A stretch of 64,000 bases of DNA from Ensifer canadensis (GTDB taxonomy: Bacteria; Pseudomonadota; Alphaproteobacteria; Rhizobiales; Rhizobiaceae), in assembly GCF_017488845.2 (NCBI RefSeq), contig NZ_CP083373.1:372001-436000 (forward strand), written 5' to 3'. The notes under the pieces were generated by a model. That model saw only the letters and a list, made by a program, of their open reading frames with translations. It searched no databases and had not been told where the DNA came from. This document shows positions 43,581 to 53,198 of the stretch, piece by piece. The stretch's first letter is position 1. Each line of letters starts with the position of its first letter. The position numbers were made by a program, and so were the translations under genes.

Positions 43581-43614
43581 ACGGGCACCGCACAGCCAGC
43601 CGTGTGGTGCCCGT
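43581..43614. promoter_or_regulatory. Long intercistronic hairpin after the sugar-binding protein gene
   Basis: ACGGGCACC and GGTGCCCGT form a perfect 9-bp stem, extended inwards by a G-T pair and CAC/GTG, to about 13 bp with an 8-base loop. It begins 11 bp after the stop and ends just before the ATPase ribosome site. Such hairpins commonly protect the binding-protein message and lower expression of the downstream genes. Confidence 0.7.
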
Positions 43615-43642
43615 CGTCCGTAACGGTTTCCCGGAGAGCGCA

Positions 43643-45184
43643 ATGGAAAATGGCGGACCGCTCTTTTGCATGGAGGGGATATCGAAGCGCTATGGTGGGG
43701 TTCGCGCGCTTGAAAATGCCGCGCTGTCGGTCAGGGCAGGGGCCATCCACGCCGTACTCGGCGAGAACGGCGCCGGAAAGTCGACGCTCATCAAGATCAT
43801 GGCCGGCGTCGTGGCTGCGGACGAGGGCCAGATGACGCTCGATGGACAGCCGGTGAAATTCGCTTCGCCGGCTGCCGCCAACGCCGCCGGGATCGTCTGC
43901 GTTTTCCAGGAGTTGTCGTTGATCCCAGAACTCAGCGTTGCCGACAATATCGTCATTTCCAATCCGCCGACGCGGTTCGGCATGATCGACCGCAAGGCCC
44001 AGAGGCGCCTGGCAGAGGAGGCGCTGGCGCGCGCCGGTGCCGTCGACATCCATCCTCTGGCTCTGGTCAAGGATCTGCCGCTGTCGCGCAAGCAGATCGT
44101 CGAGATTGCCAAGGCGCTAGCGCGCAAGCCGCGCATCCTCATCCTCGACGAGGCGACATCGGCGCTGACTGCGGCCGACGTTTCGAAGGTTTTTGCAGTG
44201 CTGAAGCGATTGCGTGCGGAAGGGCTGGCGCTTGTCTACATCTCGCATCGAATGAACGAGATTGCGGAACTTGCGGACGACTGCACGGTGTTTCGCAACG
44301 GCAGCAAGGTCGCGAGCTACGCGGCGGGCTCCAAGAGTGACGGCGAAGTCATCGAGATGATGATCGGCCGTGAGTATCACAGCGTCTACCCTCCTAAACC
44401 GGGCCGGCTTGCACAAACTGCGCCAGTGCTTGAAACACGAAATCTGTCCTGGGCGGACCGGCTCCACGACATCTCGTTTTCGCTCCGCTCGGGCGAAATC
44501 GTCGGTCTTGGCGGGTTGGACGGGCAGGGGCAGCGTGATCTCCTTCTAGCGCTGTTCGGGGTCCTGCGCGGGCTGCGCGGCACGGTCCTCGTCGACGGCA
44601 GCCCGATCAGCATCAGCAGCCCCGCGCAGGCGCGCCGGCACGGTATCGGCATGGCGCTCATCCCGGAGGACCGTAAGACCGAGGGGCTGATGCTGCCGAT
44701 GACGGTGCGCGACAATCTCTCGCTTGCGTCGCTCGACCGGCTGACGCGCGGCGGGATCATCGACAGCGCGAAAGAGGAGAGCGCCATCAATCAGATGATG
44801 ACGCTGCTCGCCATCAAGGCGGGGAATATTGATGCGCCCGTTGGAGCACTTTCGGGCGGCAACCAGCAGAAGGTCGTCATCGCGAAATGGCTGATGCGGC
44901 AGCCACGCATCGTCCTCCTCAACGATCCGACACGCGGCATCGACGTTGGAACCAAGCAGGAGATCTATCTGCTCTTGCGGCGCCTTGCTGACGCGGGCGC
45001 GGGCATCCTGTTCTATTCGACCGACTATGCCGAGCTCATCGGCTGCTGCGACCGGGTCCTCGTGCTTTATGACGGGGCGGTGAAGCGGGAACTGGTGGGA
45101 GCTGAGATAACGGAGCGCGCCCTGATCGCGAGCGCGCTTAACATCCCGTCCGCGGAACCATTCCATCAGGAGCCCGCGCAATGA
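43643..45184 (+). CDS. Sugar ABC ATPase, two nucleotide-binding domains (RbsA-like)
   Basis: A 513-residue double ATPase of the ribose/galactose class. The first domain has GENGAGKST and the signature region LPLSRKQIVEIAKAL with LILDEATSALT. The second domain is degenerate at Walker A (GGLDGQGQRDLL), as usual for the family, and has LSGGNQQKVVIAKWL. I start at ATG 43643 after GGAG. It overlaps the first permease by ATGA. Confidence 0.94.
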   Translation: MENGGPLFCMEGISKRYGGVRALENAALSVRAGAIHAVLGENGAGKSTLIKIMAGVVAADEGQMTLDGQPVKFASPAAANAAGIVCVFQELSLIPELSVADNIVISNPPTRFGMIDRKAQRRLAEEALARAGAVDIHPLALVKDLPLSRKQIVEIAKALARKPRILILDEATSALTAADVSKVFAVLKRLRAEGLALVYISHRMNEIAELADDCTVFRNGSKVASYAAGSKSDGEVIEMMIGREYHSVYPPKPGRLAQTAPVLETRNLSWADRLHDISFSLRSGEIVGLGGLDGQGQRDLLLALFGVLRGLRGTVLVDGSPISISSPAQARRHGIGMALIPEDRKTEGLMLPMTVRDNLSLASLDRLTRGGIIDSAKEESAINQMMTLLAIKAGNIDAPVGALSGGNQQKVVIAKWLMRQPRIVLLNDPTRGIDVGTKQEIYLLLRRLADAGAGILFYSTDYAELIGCCDRVLVLYDGAVKRELVGAEITERALIASALNIPSAEPFHQEPAQ

Positions 45185-46161
45185 ACGACTGGCAGTATCG
45201 ACTGGCCGAGCACCGGGGCACGCTGACTGCGGTTGCGATCTTCGTGGTGATGTTCATCATCTACACGGCGAACCATCCGGCTGGTTTCACAGCCAACGTT
45301 ATTCAGACGGCTGCCAACAAGGGGGTGCTGCTCGCCTTTGTCGCGATGGCCCAAACCATGGTGGTGATAACCGCGGGCATTGACCTCTCCGTGGGCATGA
45401 TCTTCCTTCTCACCAACTGCCTGGCCTCATGGTTGGTTGTGGGCTCGCCGCTCGAAACGACCTTCGGCGTCGTTATCGTCCTGGCCGTCGGGGCTGTGTG
45501 CGGCGCGATCAATGGAGCCATCGTCATATATGGGCGGCTGCAGCCGATCGTGGCGACGATTGCGACGGGGGCGATCTATTTCGGTGTCGCCCTGTTGCTG
45601 CGACCATTTCCGGGAGGTTCCGTTAACGAGGGTCTGGCGGACGCCCTGACGGGACGGATATTCGGAGTCGTCCCGGCGAGCCTCGCGGCACTCGCGGCGG
45701 TGGTTGTGCTGATATGGGTGCCCTTCAGCCGGTCGGTCTATGGCCGGGCCGCCTATGCCGTAGGTTCATCCGAAACGGCGGCCTACATGTCTGGCATGCC
45801 GATCCGGCGCGGCAAGCTGCTTGCCTATACGCTTTCGGGCCTGGTGGCCGCCCTCGGCGGGCTGTTTCTCACTTTTTTCACGTATACCGGTGACGCGGCT
45901 TTCGCCAGCGGTAACGCCTACACGCTGTTCTCGATTGCCGCAGTGGTGCTGGGGGGCGTTTCGCTGTTCGGCGGCAAGGGCAGCGCCATCGGTGCCGTCT
46001 TTGGTGCGCTGGCGTTCCGCACGATCGGCGACCTTTTGTTCGTTTTCGATCTCGACCCGCTCTGGCAACCGCTTTTCCAGGGACTGATCCTGCTTGCGGC
46101 CATCAGCCTCGGCGCTCTGGCCCTTTTCCGGGTGCGCAATAGATTGGAGTGGTTCCTGTGA
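45181..46161 (+). CDS. Sugar ABC permease (RbsC-like)
   Basis: A 326-residue permease with eight to ten helices, carrying the family segment AMAQTMVVITAGIDLSVG and the EAA-like SSETAAYMSGMPIRRGKLLAY. Its start overlaps the ATPase stop and its stop overlaps the second permease, so the set is translationally coupled. Confidence 0.93.
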   Translation: MNDWQYRLAEHRGTLTAVAIFVVMFIIYTANHPAGFTANVIQTAANKGVLLAFVAMAQTMVVITAGIDLSVGMIFLLTNCLASWLVVGSPLETTFGVVIVLAVGAVCGAINGAIVIYGRLQPIVATIATGAIYFGVALLLRPFPGGSVNEGLADALTGRIFGVVPASLAALAAVVVLIWVPFSRSVYGRAAYAVGSSETAAYMSGMPIRRGKLLAYTLSGLVAALGGLFLTFFTYTGDAAFASGNAYTLFSIAAVVLGGVSLFGGKGSAIGAVFGALAFRTIGDLLFVFDLDPLWQPLFQGLILLAAISLGALALFRVRNRLEWFL

Positions 46162-47144
46162 GCGAGACGGCGATGACGCACGTAAACGGACGCAAGCCGA
46201 ACTTCCTGCGCAAACTCGATCCGGCGGTGGTCACCGCGTTCGGCTGCATCCTGCTGCTGCTTGTCCTTGGCAGCTTCTATTCGCGCAGTTTCCTGTCACC
46301 GGAGTATCTGCTGCAGCAATTGAAGGTGGCATCCTTCCTCGGCATCATCGCCACCGGCATGATGCTTGTCATCCTGCTCGGGCAGATCGACCTTTCCGTA
46401 CCGTGGACCGTTGCAACGGGCGCCATGATGGCCTGCGCGGCTGCCGCCTACGGTCCGGTCGGCACTGCTCTTGCCATCCCTTTCGGAATCCTTTGCGGGA
46501 TCGGCATCGGGCTCGTCAACGGCGTCGGGGTGGCATATCTGCGCATACCCTCGATGATCGTGACGCTGGCGACGAATGCCGTCGCTCAAGGGGTGATGGT
46601 GGTCTACACAGGCGGGTTCTCGCCGCAGGATTCCGCCACCGCGGCCATGCGCTATCTCTCCACCGGCGCCTTGATCCCCGGCATCCCGAATGTCGTCTTC
46701 ATCTGGGGGCTGGTCGGCACGGCGATGGTCTTCCTGCTGCGCCGGACGGGCTTCGGGCGGGCCGTCTACGGCATAGGCAATCGCGAACGGGCGGCCTATC
46801 TTTCAGGGATCAATACCCGCCGCATCGTGATGACCGCCTTCGCCGCCTCGGGCGGGCTCTCAGCCTTCGGCGGCGTCCTGCTGGCAGGCTATGCTTCCAA
46901 GGCCTCGCAATCGATGGGCGATGCCTATCTGCTTCCTGCCATAGCGGCTGTTGTTCTTGGCGGAACCTCGATCCTGGGCGGCCGGGGATCCTATCTCGGC
47001 ACTGTCGCCGGCGTAATCCTCATCACACTCCTGCAGTCAATCCTCTCCGTCACGCAGATGCCAGAGGCCGGGCGCCAGATCATCTACGGCGTGATGATCA
47101 TACTCATGCTTCTGCTCTATGGTCGTGCGCCAGCCAGCCGTTAA
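46158..47144 (+). CDS. Sugar ABC permease (RbsC-like), second subunit
   Basis: A protein of about 328 residues, paralogous to the preceding permease (IIATGMMLVILLGQIDLSVP; NRERAAYLSGINTRRIVMTAFAASG). I choose the GTG at 46158, which overlaps the previous stop and has GGAG upstream; an ATG follows five codons later. Two different permeases indicate a heterodimeric channel. The last gene of the importer operon. Confidence 0.92.
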   Translation: MSETAMTHVNGRKPNFLRKLDPAVVTAFGCILLLLVLGSFYSRSFLSPEYLLQQLKVASFLGIIATGMMLVILLGQIDLSVPWTVATGAMMACAAAAYGPVGTALAIPFGILCGIGIGLVNGVGVAYLRIPSMIVTLATNAVAQGVMVVYTGGFSPQDSATAAMRYLSTGALIPGIPNVVFIWGLVGTAMVFLLRRTGFGRAVYGIGNRERAAYLSGINTRRIVMTAFAASGGLSAFGGVLLAGYASKASQSMGDAYLLPAIAAVVLGGTSILGGRGSYLGTVAGVILITLLQSILSVTQMPEAGRQIIYGVMIILMLLLYGRAPASR

Positions 47145-47689
47145 GCTTGCTGAGAACAGAGGAAGCGCCACACGCATCCATCTGGCTTCACGCCAGGACG
47201 GCAGTCGATCCGGCAATGGGCTCGAAAGGCCAACCCGCGGGTTGGATGGCCGTCAAGGCCTATCGCCAGTCCTCACCTCGCTCTAGTTCGGATCGTACGG
47301 ACCTGCCGTCCGCCAGGCGCTCGCGGCAGAAAAGTCACGGAAGGATCTACCCTCGGCGATCTGTCCTCGTGGGTCGTGCCGCAAACGATTGACACGCGCG
47401 ACGACGGGTACCCGTTGGAAGAGCAACTGTGAAGACCGCAGAACGATGGAGGCGCTGTCGCTGGTCTCGGCCGGTCTTGGCATCGGCTGTGCGCCGGACG
47501 CTGGATCTACCCAACCGCAATTTGGACCTCAGGAAGGTGAGCGGTGTCGACTTCCGCATCGGGCCTGGGGTCGCCGGGAGCAAGGAAGATCCGACAGCCG
47601 CTCGCGACGACATCCTCGATATCGCCCGGTCGTTGGTCAGGTCGGGTGAGGGATTGGTTCTGGTTCCTGACACTCTGCAGACAGCACAT
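47145..47689. other. Stretch with a LysR fragment
   Basis: About 550 bp between the sugar permease and a leftward LysR gene. Apart from the decayed LysR piece listed separately I see nothing coding. Confidence 0.5.
47430..47660 (+). pseudogene. LysR-regulator C-terminal remnant
   Basis: Two frames together read as the end of a LysR effector domain: MEALSLVSAGLGIG in one frame, then LPNRNLDLRKVSGVDFRIG and DPTAARDDILDIARSLVRSG in the next. The helix-turn-helix part is absent. A similar core lies at 30999-31040. Confidence 0.6.
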
Positions 47690-48577
47690 TCAATCCTGAA
47701 ACACCGAGTGGCGCATGACTTCCTCTACGAAATCGGAAACGATACGAGAGGGTTGCCGATTGGGTGGCAAGAGTAGCAACGTCCTGAAATAGACCGCAGG
47801 CTCGAAGGGACGCAAGGAAAGGCCGCGACCCACATAGGGCTCGGCGGTCATGGGATTGACCATTCCAATTCCCATCCCAGCCTGGACCATTGCGCAGATC
47901 GTGGTCGAGTAGGGCGTCTCAAGAACCATCTTCGGCTTGATGTTTTCGTTGAAGAAAATTGTCTCTGCCGATCGCCGTGTCGTGTCTTCTGGCGACAGCG
48001 CTATGAACGCTTCGCCATCGATATCTTGGGGTCGAATGACGTCGGCTGACTCCAGCCGATGCCCTGAAGGCACGGCGATCGATACCCGATAGCGCGCAAA
48101 GGGGCGTACGTCGACGCCTGCAATATCGATCTCATCTGCCGCAAGCCCGACATCGAACTGACCGCTCGCAACGAGGTCTTTCACCACGGAAGACATCTGT
48201 GCCTGGAACGTAATTGCGACGTTCGGGTGTTTTTTTTGGAAACCGCTCAACGCGCGTGGCAGCACGTTGGTGCTCAGAGCCGAAAGGCTGGCCACCCGGA
48301 TTTCACCGGATCCGAAATCGCGGATACGGGCCGCTGCACTCTTGAGGTGGACCAGGCCTGAGAACGAGCCTTCCACCTCTCGGAAGAACATCTGTCCTTC
48401 GGAGGTGGGAAACATCCTGCCTTTCTCCCGGCGAAAAAGAGCAAAACCTATATCGCGCTCGAGCTCCTGGATCGCCTTGCTGACCGCAGGCTGCGAGATG
48501 CGAAGCACTTCGGCTGCGCGTGACGCGGTGCCGTTGGTCATCACTGCGTAAAAGACCTCGATCTGTCGGATGTTCAT
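47690..48577 (-). CDS. LysR-family transcriptional regulator
   Basis: A 295-residue LysR protein. The helix-turn-helix is at residues 3-62 (FYAVMTNGTASRAAEVLRISQPAVSKAIQELE), followed by the effector domain. I start at ATG 48577 although the open frame runs further, because the LysR fold begins there and AAGG precedes it. It is divergent from the PLP-lyase gene, with a T-N11-A type box in the gap, and probably activates the lyase and aap-type operon. Confidence 0.93.
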   Translation of the reverse strand: MNIRQIEVFYAVMTNGTASRAAEVLRISQPAVSKAIQELERDIGFALFRREKGRMFPTSEGQMFFREVEGSFSGLVHLKSAAARIRDFGSGEIRVASLSALSTNVLPRALSGFQKKHPNVAITFQAQMSSVVKDLVASGQFDVGLAADEIDIAGVDVRPFARYRVSIAVPSGHRLESADVIRPQDIDGEAFIALSPEDTTRRSAETIFFNENIKPKMVLETPYSTTICAMVQAGMGIGMVNPMTAEPYVGRGLSLRPFEPAVYFRTLLLLPPNRQPSRIVSDFVEEVMRHSVFQD

Positions 48578-48585
48578 CGTACGCA

Positions 48586-48610
48586 ACCTTATAACCAGGA
48601 AGAATAAGGT
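48586..48610. promoter_or_regulatory. LysR box (T-N11-A type)
   Basis: Perfect 7-bp inverted repeat ACCTTAT-N11-ATAAGGT, 9 bp from the LysR start and 79 bp from the lyase start. Symmetry, spacer length and location fit the recognition site of the adjacent LysR regulator. Confidence 0.7.
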
Positions 48611-48688
48611 ATCACTGTATTGATATTGGACGGAATGGGAATGCCCATGTTTAATCCGATCAAAGAAATCTCTCGGGAAGAAGGCAAG

Positions 48689-49885
48689 ATGAAAGATCTC
48701 ACCCAGTGCGTGATCACGCCGGACGTTGATATGGACGGTTTTGAAACGCTTGGCGCGGCGACCTATCGCGGCTCCACGATCGTGTTCAAGAACGCTGAAG
48801 CCTACAGGACGCGCGGCGAGCGGGGGCATCAGGGCTACACCTATGGTCTGTATGGCACACCCACGACGCGGACCCTGGAAGCAAAACTGACGGCGCTCGA
48901 GATGGGCGTGCGAACGTTCCTGGTCCCATCCGGGCAAGCTTCGAACTCGGTCGCCATGCTGTCGTTCTTGAGTACTGGCGATAGGATCCTGATTGCCGAC
49001 AACTCTTATCCTCCGGTTCGCGACTTCGCCAACCGCGACCTCGCACGCTTCGGAATTGAGGTCGCCTACTATGATCCGGTGGCGATCGACGATCTCGAGC
49101 GGCAAATCGATGGCCGCACCAAGATTGTCTGGTGCGAGTCCCCTGGCTCCACGACGATGGAAATCCAGGACCTTCCGAGGATCGCGCAAATTGCCCATCG
49201 CCATGGCGCACTCGTCGGCTGCGACAATACCTGGGCAACGCCGCTCAACTACAAACCCCTCACGCTCGGCGCCGACATCGTCACCGAGGCCCTAACCAAA
49301 TACGTCTCTGGCCACTCCGATGTGTTGATGGGCTCGATTACGGTGCGCGCAGAGGAGCACATCGTTCCCCTTCGCGCGACTCTCGGTCGCCTCGGCATCG
49401 GTGTTTCGCCCGATGATGCAACGCTTGTACTGCGAGGAATGGAAACACTTGGGGTGCGCCTCAGGCATGCCGCGGAAGGAGCTGCCGAGATCATTGCCCT
49501 GATTCAGCATCATCCCTTGGTCGAACAGGTACTTTACCCCTCGCTGCTGGATTTTCCGGGGCATGACATCTGGAAGCGTGACTTCCTCGGCGTGAGCGGG
49601 GTCTTCAGCGTGGTGCTGAAGCCTGAAGCGAGCAAACACGCTGCTGCGGCCCTCGACGTCCTGCGCACCTTTGCCATTGGTGCGTCATGGGGAGGAACGC
49701 GCAGCCTCATCGCACCCATGCCGGTCAAACAGAATCGTAGTGCCAGCCAATGGCATGGGGAGGATCTGGTTCTGAGGGTCAGCATCGGCTTGGAAGATCT
49801 GGATGACCTCAAAGCCGACATCGAAGCATTCCTCGCCGACATCGCCGAACGATCTGCGCCAGCGAAGGTCTCCAAGGCGAGCTGA
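48689..49885 (+). CDS. PLP-dependent cystathionine beta-lyase-like enzyme
   Basis: A 398-residue enzyme of the Cys/Met-metabolism PLP family. YTYGLYGTPTTRTLE lies near residue 50, LVPSGQASNSVAM contributes phosphate binding, GCDNTWATPL holds the cofactor aspartate, and EALTKYVSGHSDVLMG carries the PLP lysine. The family cleaves cystathionine or related C-S bonds; gamma-type relatives exist, so exact chemistry is open. GGGAAGAAGG precedes ATG 48689. It is co-oriented with an amino-acid importer, suggesting uptake and breakdown of a sulfur amino acid. Confidence 0.9.
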   Translation: MKDLTQCVITPDVDMDGFETLGAATYRGSTIVFKNAEAYRTRGERGHQGYTYGLYGTPTTRTLEAKLTALEMGVRTFLVPSGQASNSVAMLSFLSTGDRILIADNSYPPVRDFANRDLARFGIEVAYYDPVAIDDLERQIDGRTKIVWCESPGSTTMEIQDLPRIAQIAHRHGALVGCDNTWATPLNYKPLTLGADIVTEALTKYVSGHSDVLMGSITVRAEEHIVPLRATLGRLGIGVSPDDATLVLRGMETLGVRLRHAAEGAAEIIALIQHHPLVEQVLYPSLLDFPGHDIWKRDFLGVSGVFSVVLKPEASKHAAAALDVLRTFAIGASWGGTRSLIAPMPVKQNRSASQWHGEDLVLRVSIGLEDLDDLKADIEAFLADIAERSAPAKVSKAS

Positions 49886-49930
49886 AGACGTCTTCCAAAA
49901 TTCTCACAACCAAAAAAATGGGGAACCAAA

Positions 49931-50956
49931 ATGATACTGAAACTAATGAGCATGACCGCGATCTTCGTCTCTAGTCTAATCGTCGGGTCACCTTCGGCGT
50001 CCGCGCAAACGACACTTGCCAGCGTCAAGGCGCGCGGCTTTCTGAAATGCGCCGCGAGCCAAGGTACCGTTGGCTTCGGAGCTCCCGATGAAAAGGGCTA
50101 TTGGCGCGGCCTTGACGTTGACACCTGCAGAGCGGTGGCGGTCGCAGTCTTCAACGACAAGGACAAGGTGGAGTTCGTGCCCCTGAGTGGCCAGCAACGG
50201 GTGCCTGCTCTGCAAACCGGCGAAATCGACATCCTTCCGCGGACGTTCACCTGGACTCTGCGCCGCGATGCGAATGGACTCAACTTCACGACTCCGAACT
50301 ACTATGAGTTCACCGGCTTCATGATGCCGAAGTCGCTCGGGGTGACGAAAGTCGAGGAGATGGAGGGCGCCTCGGTGTGCGTCCAGACCGGATCGACGAC
50401 AGAGGTCGTCGCAAACGACGTCTCGAAAGAGCACAATCTTGGGCTTACGCCGGTCGTGTTCGAAAACAGTTCCGCATTGAGCCAAGCCTTCTTCTCCGGC
50501 AGGTGTGACGCGCTTATTACCGATGCCGCAGCGCTCGCATCGATCAGAGCCACAAAGGCCGAAAATGCCGACGACTATGTAATCTTTCCCGCTACCAAGT
50601 TCATGGACGCGCTCACGCCGGCGGTTCGTCACGGCGACGACCAGTGGCTCGACATTGTCAATTGGTCGATCCAGGCCCTGATCACCGGTGAACAGCTTGG
50701 GATCACGCAGAAAAATGTCGCTGAGATGGAAAAGTCGGAAGATCCGCGCGTCAAACGCTTCCTCGGGGTCGAGCCCGGAAATGGCGCCGCAATCGGTCTC
50801 GACGAAAAGTTCGCCGGCAACATCATCGCGAAGCTGGGCAACTACGGGGAGATGTTCGATCGCAACCTCGGCAAGGACAGTCCGCTGAAGCTGGATCGCG
50901 GTGCCAACCGGCTCTTTAGCGATGGCGGGTTGATGTTCCCGTTGGCGTTCCAGTAA
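49931..50956 (+). CDS. aapJ: General L-amino-acid binding protein (AapJ-like)
   Basis: A 341-residue exported binding protein with a Sec signal ending at ASAQT. The AapJ/BztA pattern is clear: FLKCAASQGTVGFGAPDEKG, WRGLDVDTCRAVAVAVFND, ILPRTFTWTLRRD and the C-terminal VKRFLGVEPGNG. GGGGAACC precedes the ATG. First gene of an aapJQMP-like operon behind the lyase gene. Confidence 0.93.
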   Translation: MILKLMSMTAIFVSSLIVGSPSASAQTTLASVKARGFLKCAASQGTVGFGAPDEKGYWRGLDVDTCRAVAVAVFNDKDKVEFVPLSGQQRVPALQTGEIDILPRTFTWTLRRDANGLNFTTPNYYEFTGFMMPKSLGVTKVEEMEGASVCVQTGSTTEVVANDVSKEHNLGLTPVVFENSSALSQAFFSGRCDALITDAAALASIRATKAENADDYVIFPATKFMDALTPAVRHGDDQWLDIVNWSIQALITGEQLGITQKNVAEMEKSEDPRVKRFLGVEPGNGAAIGLDEKFAGNIIAKLGNYGEMFDRNLGKDSPLKLDRGANRLFSDGGLMFPLAFQ

Positions 50957-50970
50957 CCTTGGAGGCCGGC

Positions 50971-51882
50971 ATGTTCTCGACACTGTTGGACAATCGCCAT
51001 GCTCGGAGCACCGCTCTCCAGGTCCTGTTGCTCGTGGGCTTTGCCAGTCTTCTTTACTGGCTGTGGTCGAATACCGCGAGCAACCTGGCTGAACGCGGCA
51101 TTCGCGTAGGATTCGATTACCTGGATCGGCAGGCGAACTTCCCCATCTCGGAAGGCATTCTGCCCTACGATCCATCCGACACCTTCGGCTGGGCCTACCT
51201 CGTGGGCCTGGCAAACACAGCCGCTATCGCGGTCCTTGCCATCGTCGCCTCGACCATTTTTGGTCTCTTAATTGCCCTGGTTCGCCTGGCCAACAATCCG
51301 ATCTCCTCCAAAATGGCCGGCGTTTTTGTCGGTGGTGTGCGCAACATGCCGCTGATCGTTCAACTGCTGTTCTGGTACGCACTCGCGACCACGCTTCTCC
51401 CGTCCCCGAGACTTGCGTTTAATCCAATCTCGGGCATCTACCTGTCGCTGCGCGGACTTTACGTCCCGTCGCTTTCTCTCGGACCGTACGGCGTCGCTTT
51501 GGTCCTTGCCTTCGCGGCAATCACGATGGTTCTCTGGTGTTTGATGAGGGGCCGCTCCCCGCTCGAGAGAAAAATCACACTTGGCGGCGTTCTCGTGGCA
51601 GCGATCATATTCGGGACAATCGTCATAGAGCCCTCGGTCAGCTTTCCGGAACTCAAGGGTTTCAACTTCGTCGGCGGTATGCGGCTCTCGCCGGAATTTG
51701 CGGCGCTGATGGTCGGCCTCGTCATTTACACATCAGTCTTCATCAGCGAGGTAATCCGCGGTGGGATCGAGGCCGTCTCCCGCGGTCAATGGGAGGCCGG
51801 CCGAGCCTTGGGTTTGTCAGAGCGGCAGACGGTGTTCCGGATCATCATTCCCCAGGCGCTCCGCATCATCATCCCCCGATGA
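50971..51882 (+). pseudogene. aapQ: AapQ-like permease, cut short by a one-base deletion
   Basis: GGAGG precedes the ATG at 50971. The protein is a normal AapQ permease through ISEVIRGGIEAVSRGQWEAGRALG, then ends at TGA (51880) after LRIIIPR. One C is missing in the run at 51873-51877. With six C the frame would continue PMTSQYLSTVKNTTLALAVGYP and onwards, the normal end of AapQ. That end is encoded in the phase of the following aapM gene, without an intervening stop. As written, the last helices are lost, so importer function is doubtful unless the base is an assembly error. Confidence 0.85.
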
Positions 51883-52088
51883 CCTCTCAGTACCTCTCGA
51901 CCGTAAAAAACACGACGCTGGCACTCGCCGTTGGGTATCCGGAACTCGGCCTCGTGGTGGGGACCGTGATCAATCAGACGGGACAGGCCATCGAAAGCAT
52001 CGCCATCCTGTTGGCCGTCTTCCTCACGATCAGCATCGCAGTATCGCTGTTCATGAATTGGTACAACACACATGTAGCAGGTGACCCG

Positions 52089-53198
52089 ATGACGAGCCTT
52101 GCGACAATGAACTACGCCATGGCTGCGACCGAGCTGATGGCGCCGCAGAAAGCACCGCCTGCCAAGCGCATGCCGATCCTGAAGCTTCTGTTTGGCGACA
52201 TGATGAGCGCCCTCCTTTCACTCGGCGCGGTCGGGGTGATCGTTTCGCTGCTTCCGGCCTTCCGATGGGCCGTGACCGATGCCATCTGGGCGACCGATGA
52301 TCCTTCCGTTTGCAGGTCGGGCGGAGCCTGCTGGGCGTTCATTGGCGCGAAACTTCGCTTCATCATGTTCGGTCTTTATCCACCCGATCAACAGTGGCGA
52401 CCTGTCGTGGTGATGTCACTCATCCTTCTCATGATCCTCGTCTCGCTTACTCCTGCGCTCTGGGGAAGAAAGCTCGCACTGGCCTGGACAGGCGCCGTCT
52501 GTGCGATGCTGGCTCTCATGTGGGGTGGCTTTGCAGGGCTTCCGCACGTCTCCACCGCCAATTGGGGCGGGCTGCCGGTCACGCTTCTTCTTGCACTGCT
52601 GTCTCTCGGGCTTGGCTTTCCCTTTGCGATCTTCCTGGCATTGGGGCGCCGATCGACGCTGCCGATCCCGCGCCTTCTTTCGATTGGCCTGATAGAAACG
52701 GTACGCGGACTTCCGTTAGTCGGTCTCCTGTTCGTCGCTTCGATCCTGCTGCCTCTGCTCCTACCTCCGGGCTTCGACATCGACAAGCTTGGCCGGACGC
52801 TCGCTGCCCTTACGATATTCTCCGCCGCCTATCTTGCGGAGGTCATCCGGGGAGGACTGCAGGCAATCCCGCCTGGGCAGAAAGAAGCCGCCAAGGCGCT
52901 TGGGATCCCGCATTGGAAGGCGATCCAGCACATAGTCCTGCCGCAGGCGATCCAAAAGGTCATCCCGCCGTTGACCAATACCGCCATCGTCATGGTGAAA
53001 AACACCAGCCTCGTCATGATTGTCGGTGTGTTCGATATGCTAAGTGCGGGCCGCTCGGCGGCCATGGATCCGGTTTGGCCGGCTCCCTACACTGAGGCCT
53101 ATCTGTTCGTCGGCCTGATCTACTTCGCGATCTGCGTCGGTATCTCCTATTACGCCCGTTGGCTCGAGATCCGGGTAAAGGCAAAGGATTATCGCTAA
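52089..53198 (+). CDS. aapM: General L-amino-acid ABC permease (AapM-like)
   Basis: A permease of about 369 residues with the second-subunit pattern of Aap/Bzt systems: N-terminal cytoplasmic segment, [32 protein letters not shown], and the EAA loop [29 protein letters not shown] (reading [10 protein letters not shown]). I start at ATG 52089 with AGGTGA before it. The frame is open further upstream into the AapQ end, so a fused AapQ-AapM is possible if the upstream deletion is an error. Confidence 0.88.
   Translation: MTSLATMNYAMAATELMAPQKAPPAKRMPILKLLFGDMMSALLSLGAVGVIVSLLPAFRWAVTDAIWATDDPSVCRSGGACWAFIGAKLRFIMFGLYPPDQQWRPVVVMSLILLMILVSLTPALWGRKLALAWTGAVCAMLALMWGGFAGLPHVSTANWGGLPVTLLLALLSLGLGFPFAIFLALGRRSTLPIPRLLSIGLIETVRGLPLVGLLFVASILLPLLLPPGFDIDKLGRTLAALTIFSAAYLAEVIRGGLQAIPPGQKEAAKALGIPHWKAIQHIVLPQAIQKVIPPLTNTAIVMVKNTSLVMIVGVFDMLSAGRSAAMDPVWPAPYTEAYLFVGLIYFAICVGISYYARWLEIRVKAKDYR

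Noticed and set aside
49884..49895. Perfect 12-bp palindrome GAAGACGTCTTC after the lyase gene
   Set aside because: It is short, overlaps the stop codon region and has no loop or T-run, so neither a terminator nor an operator is supported.
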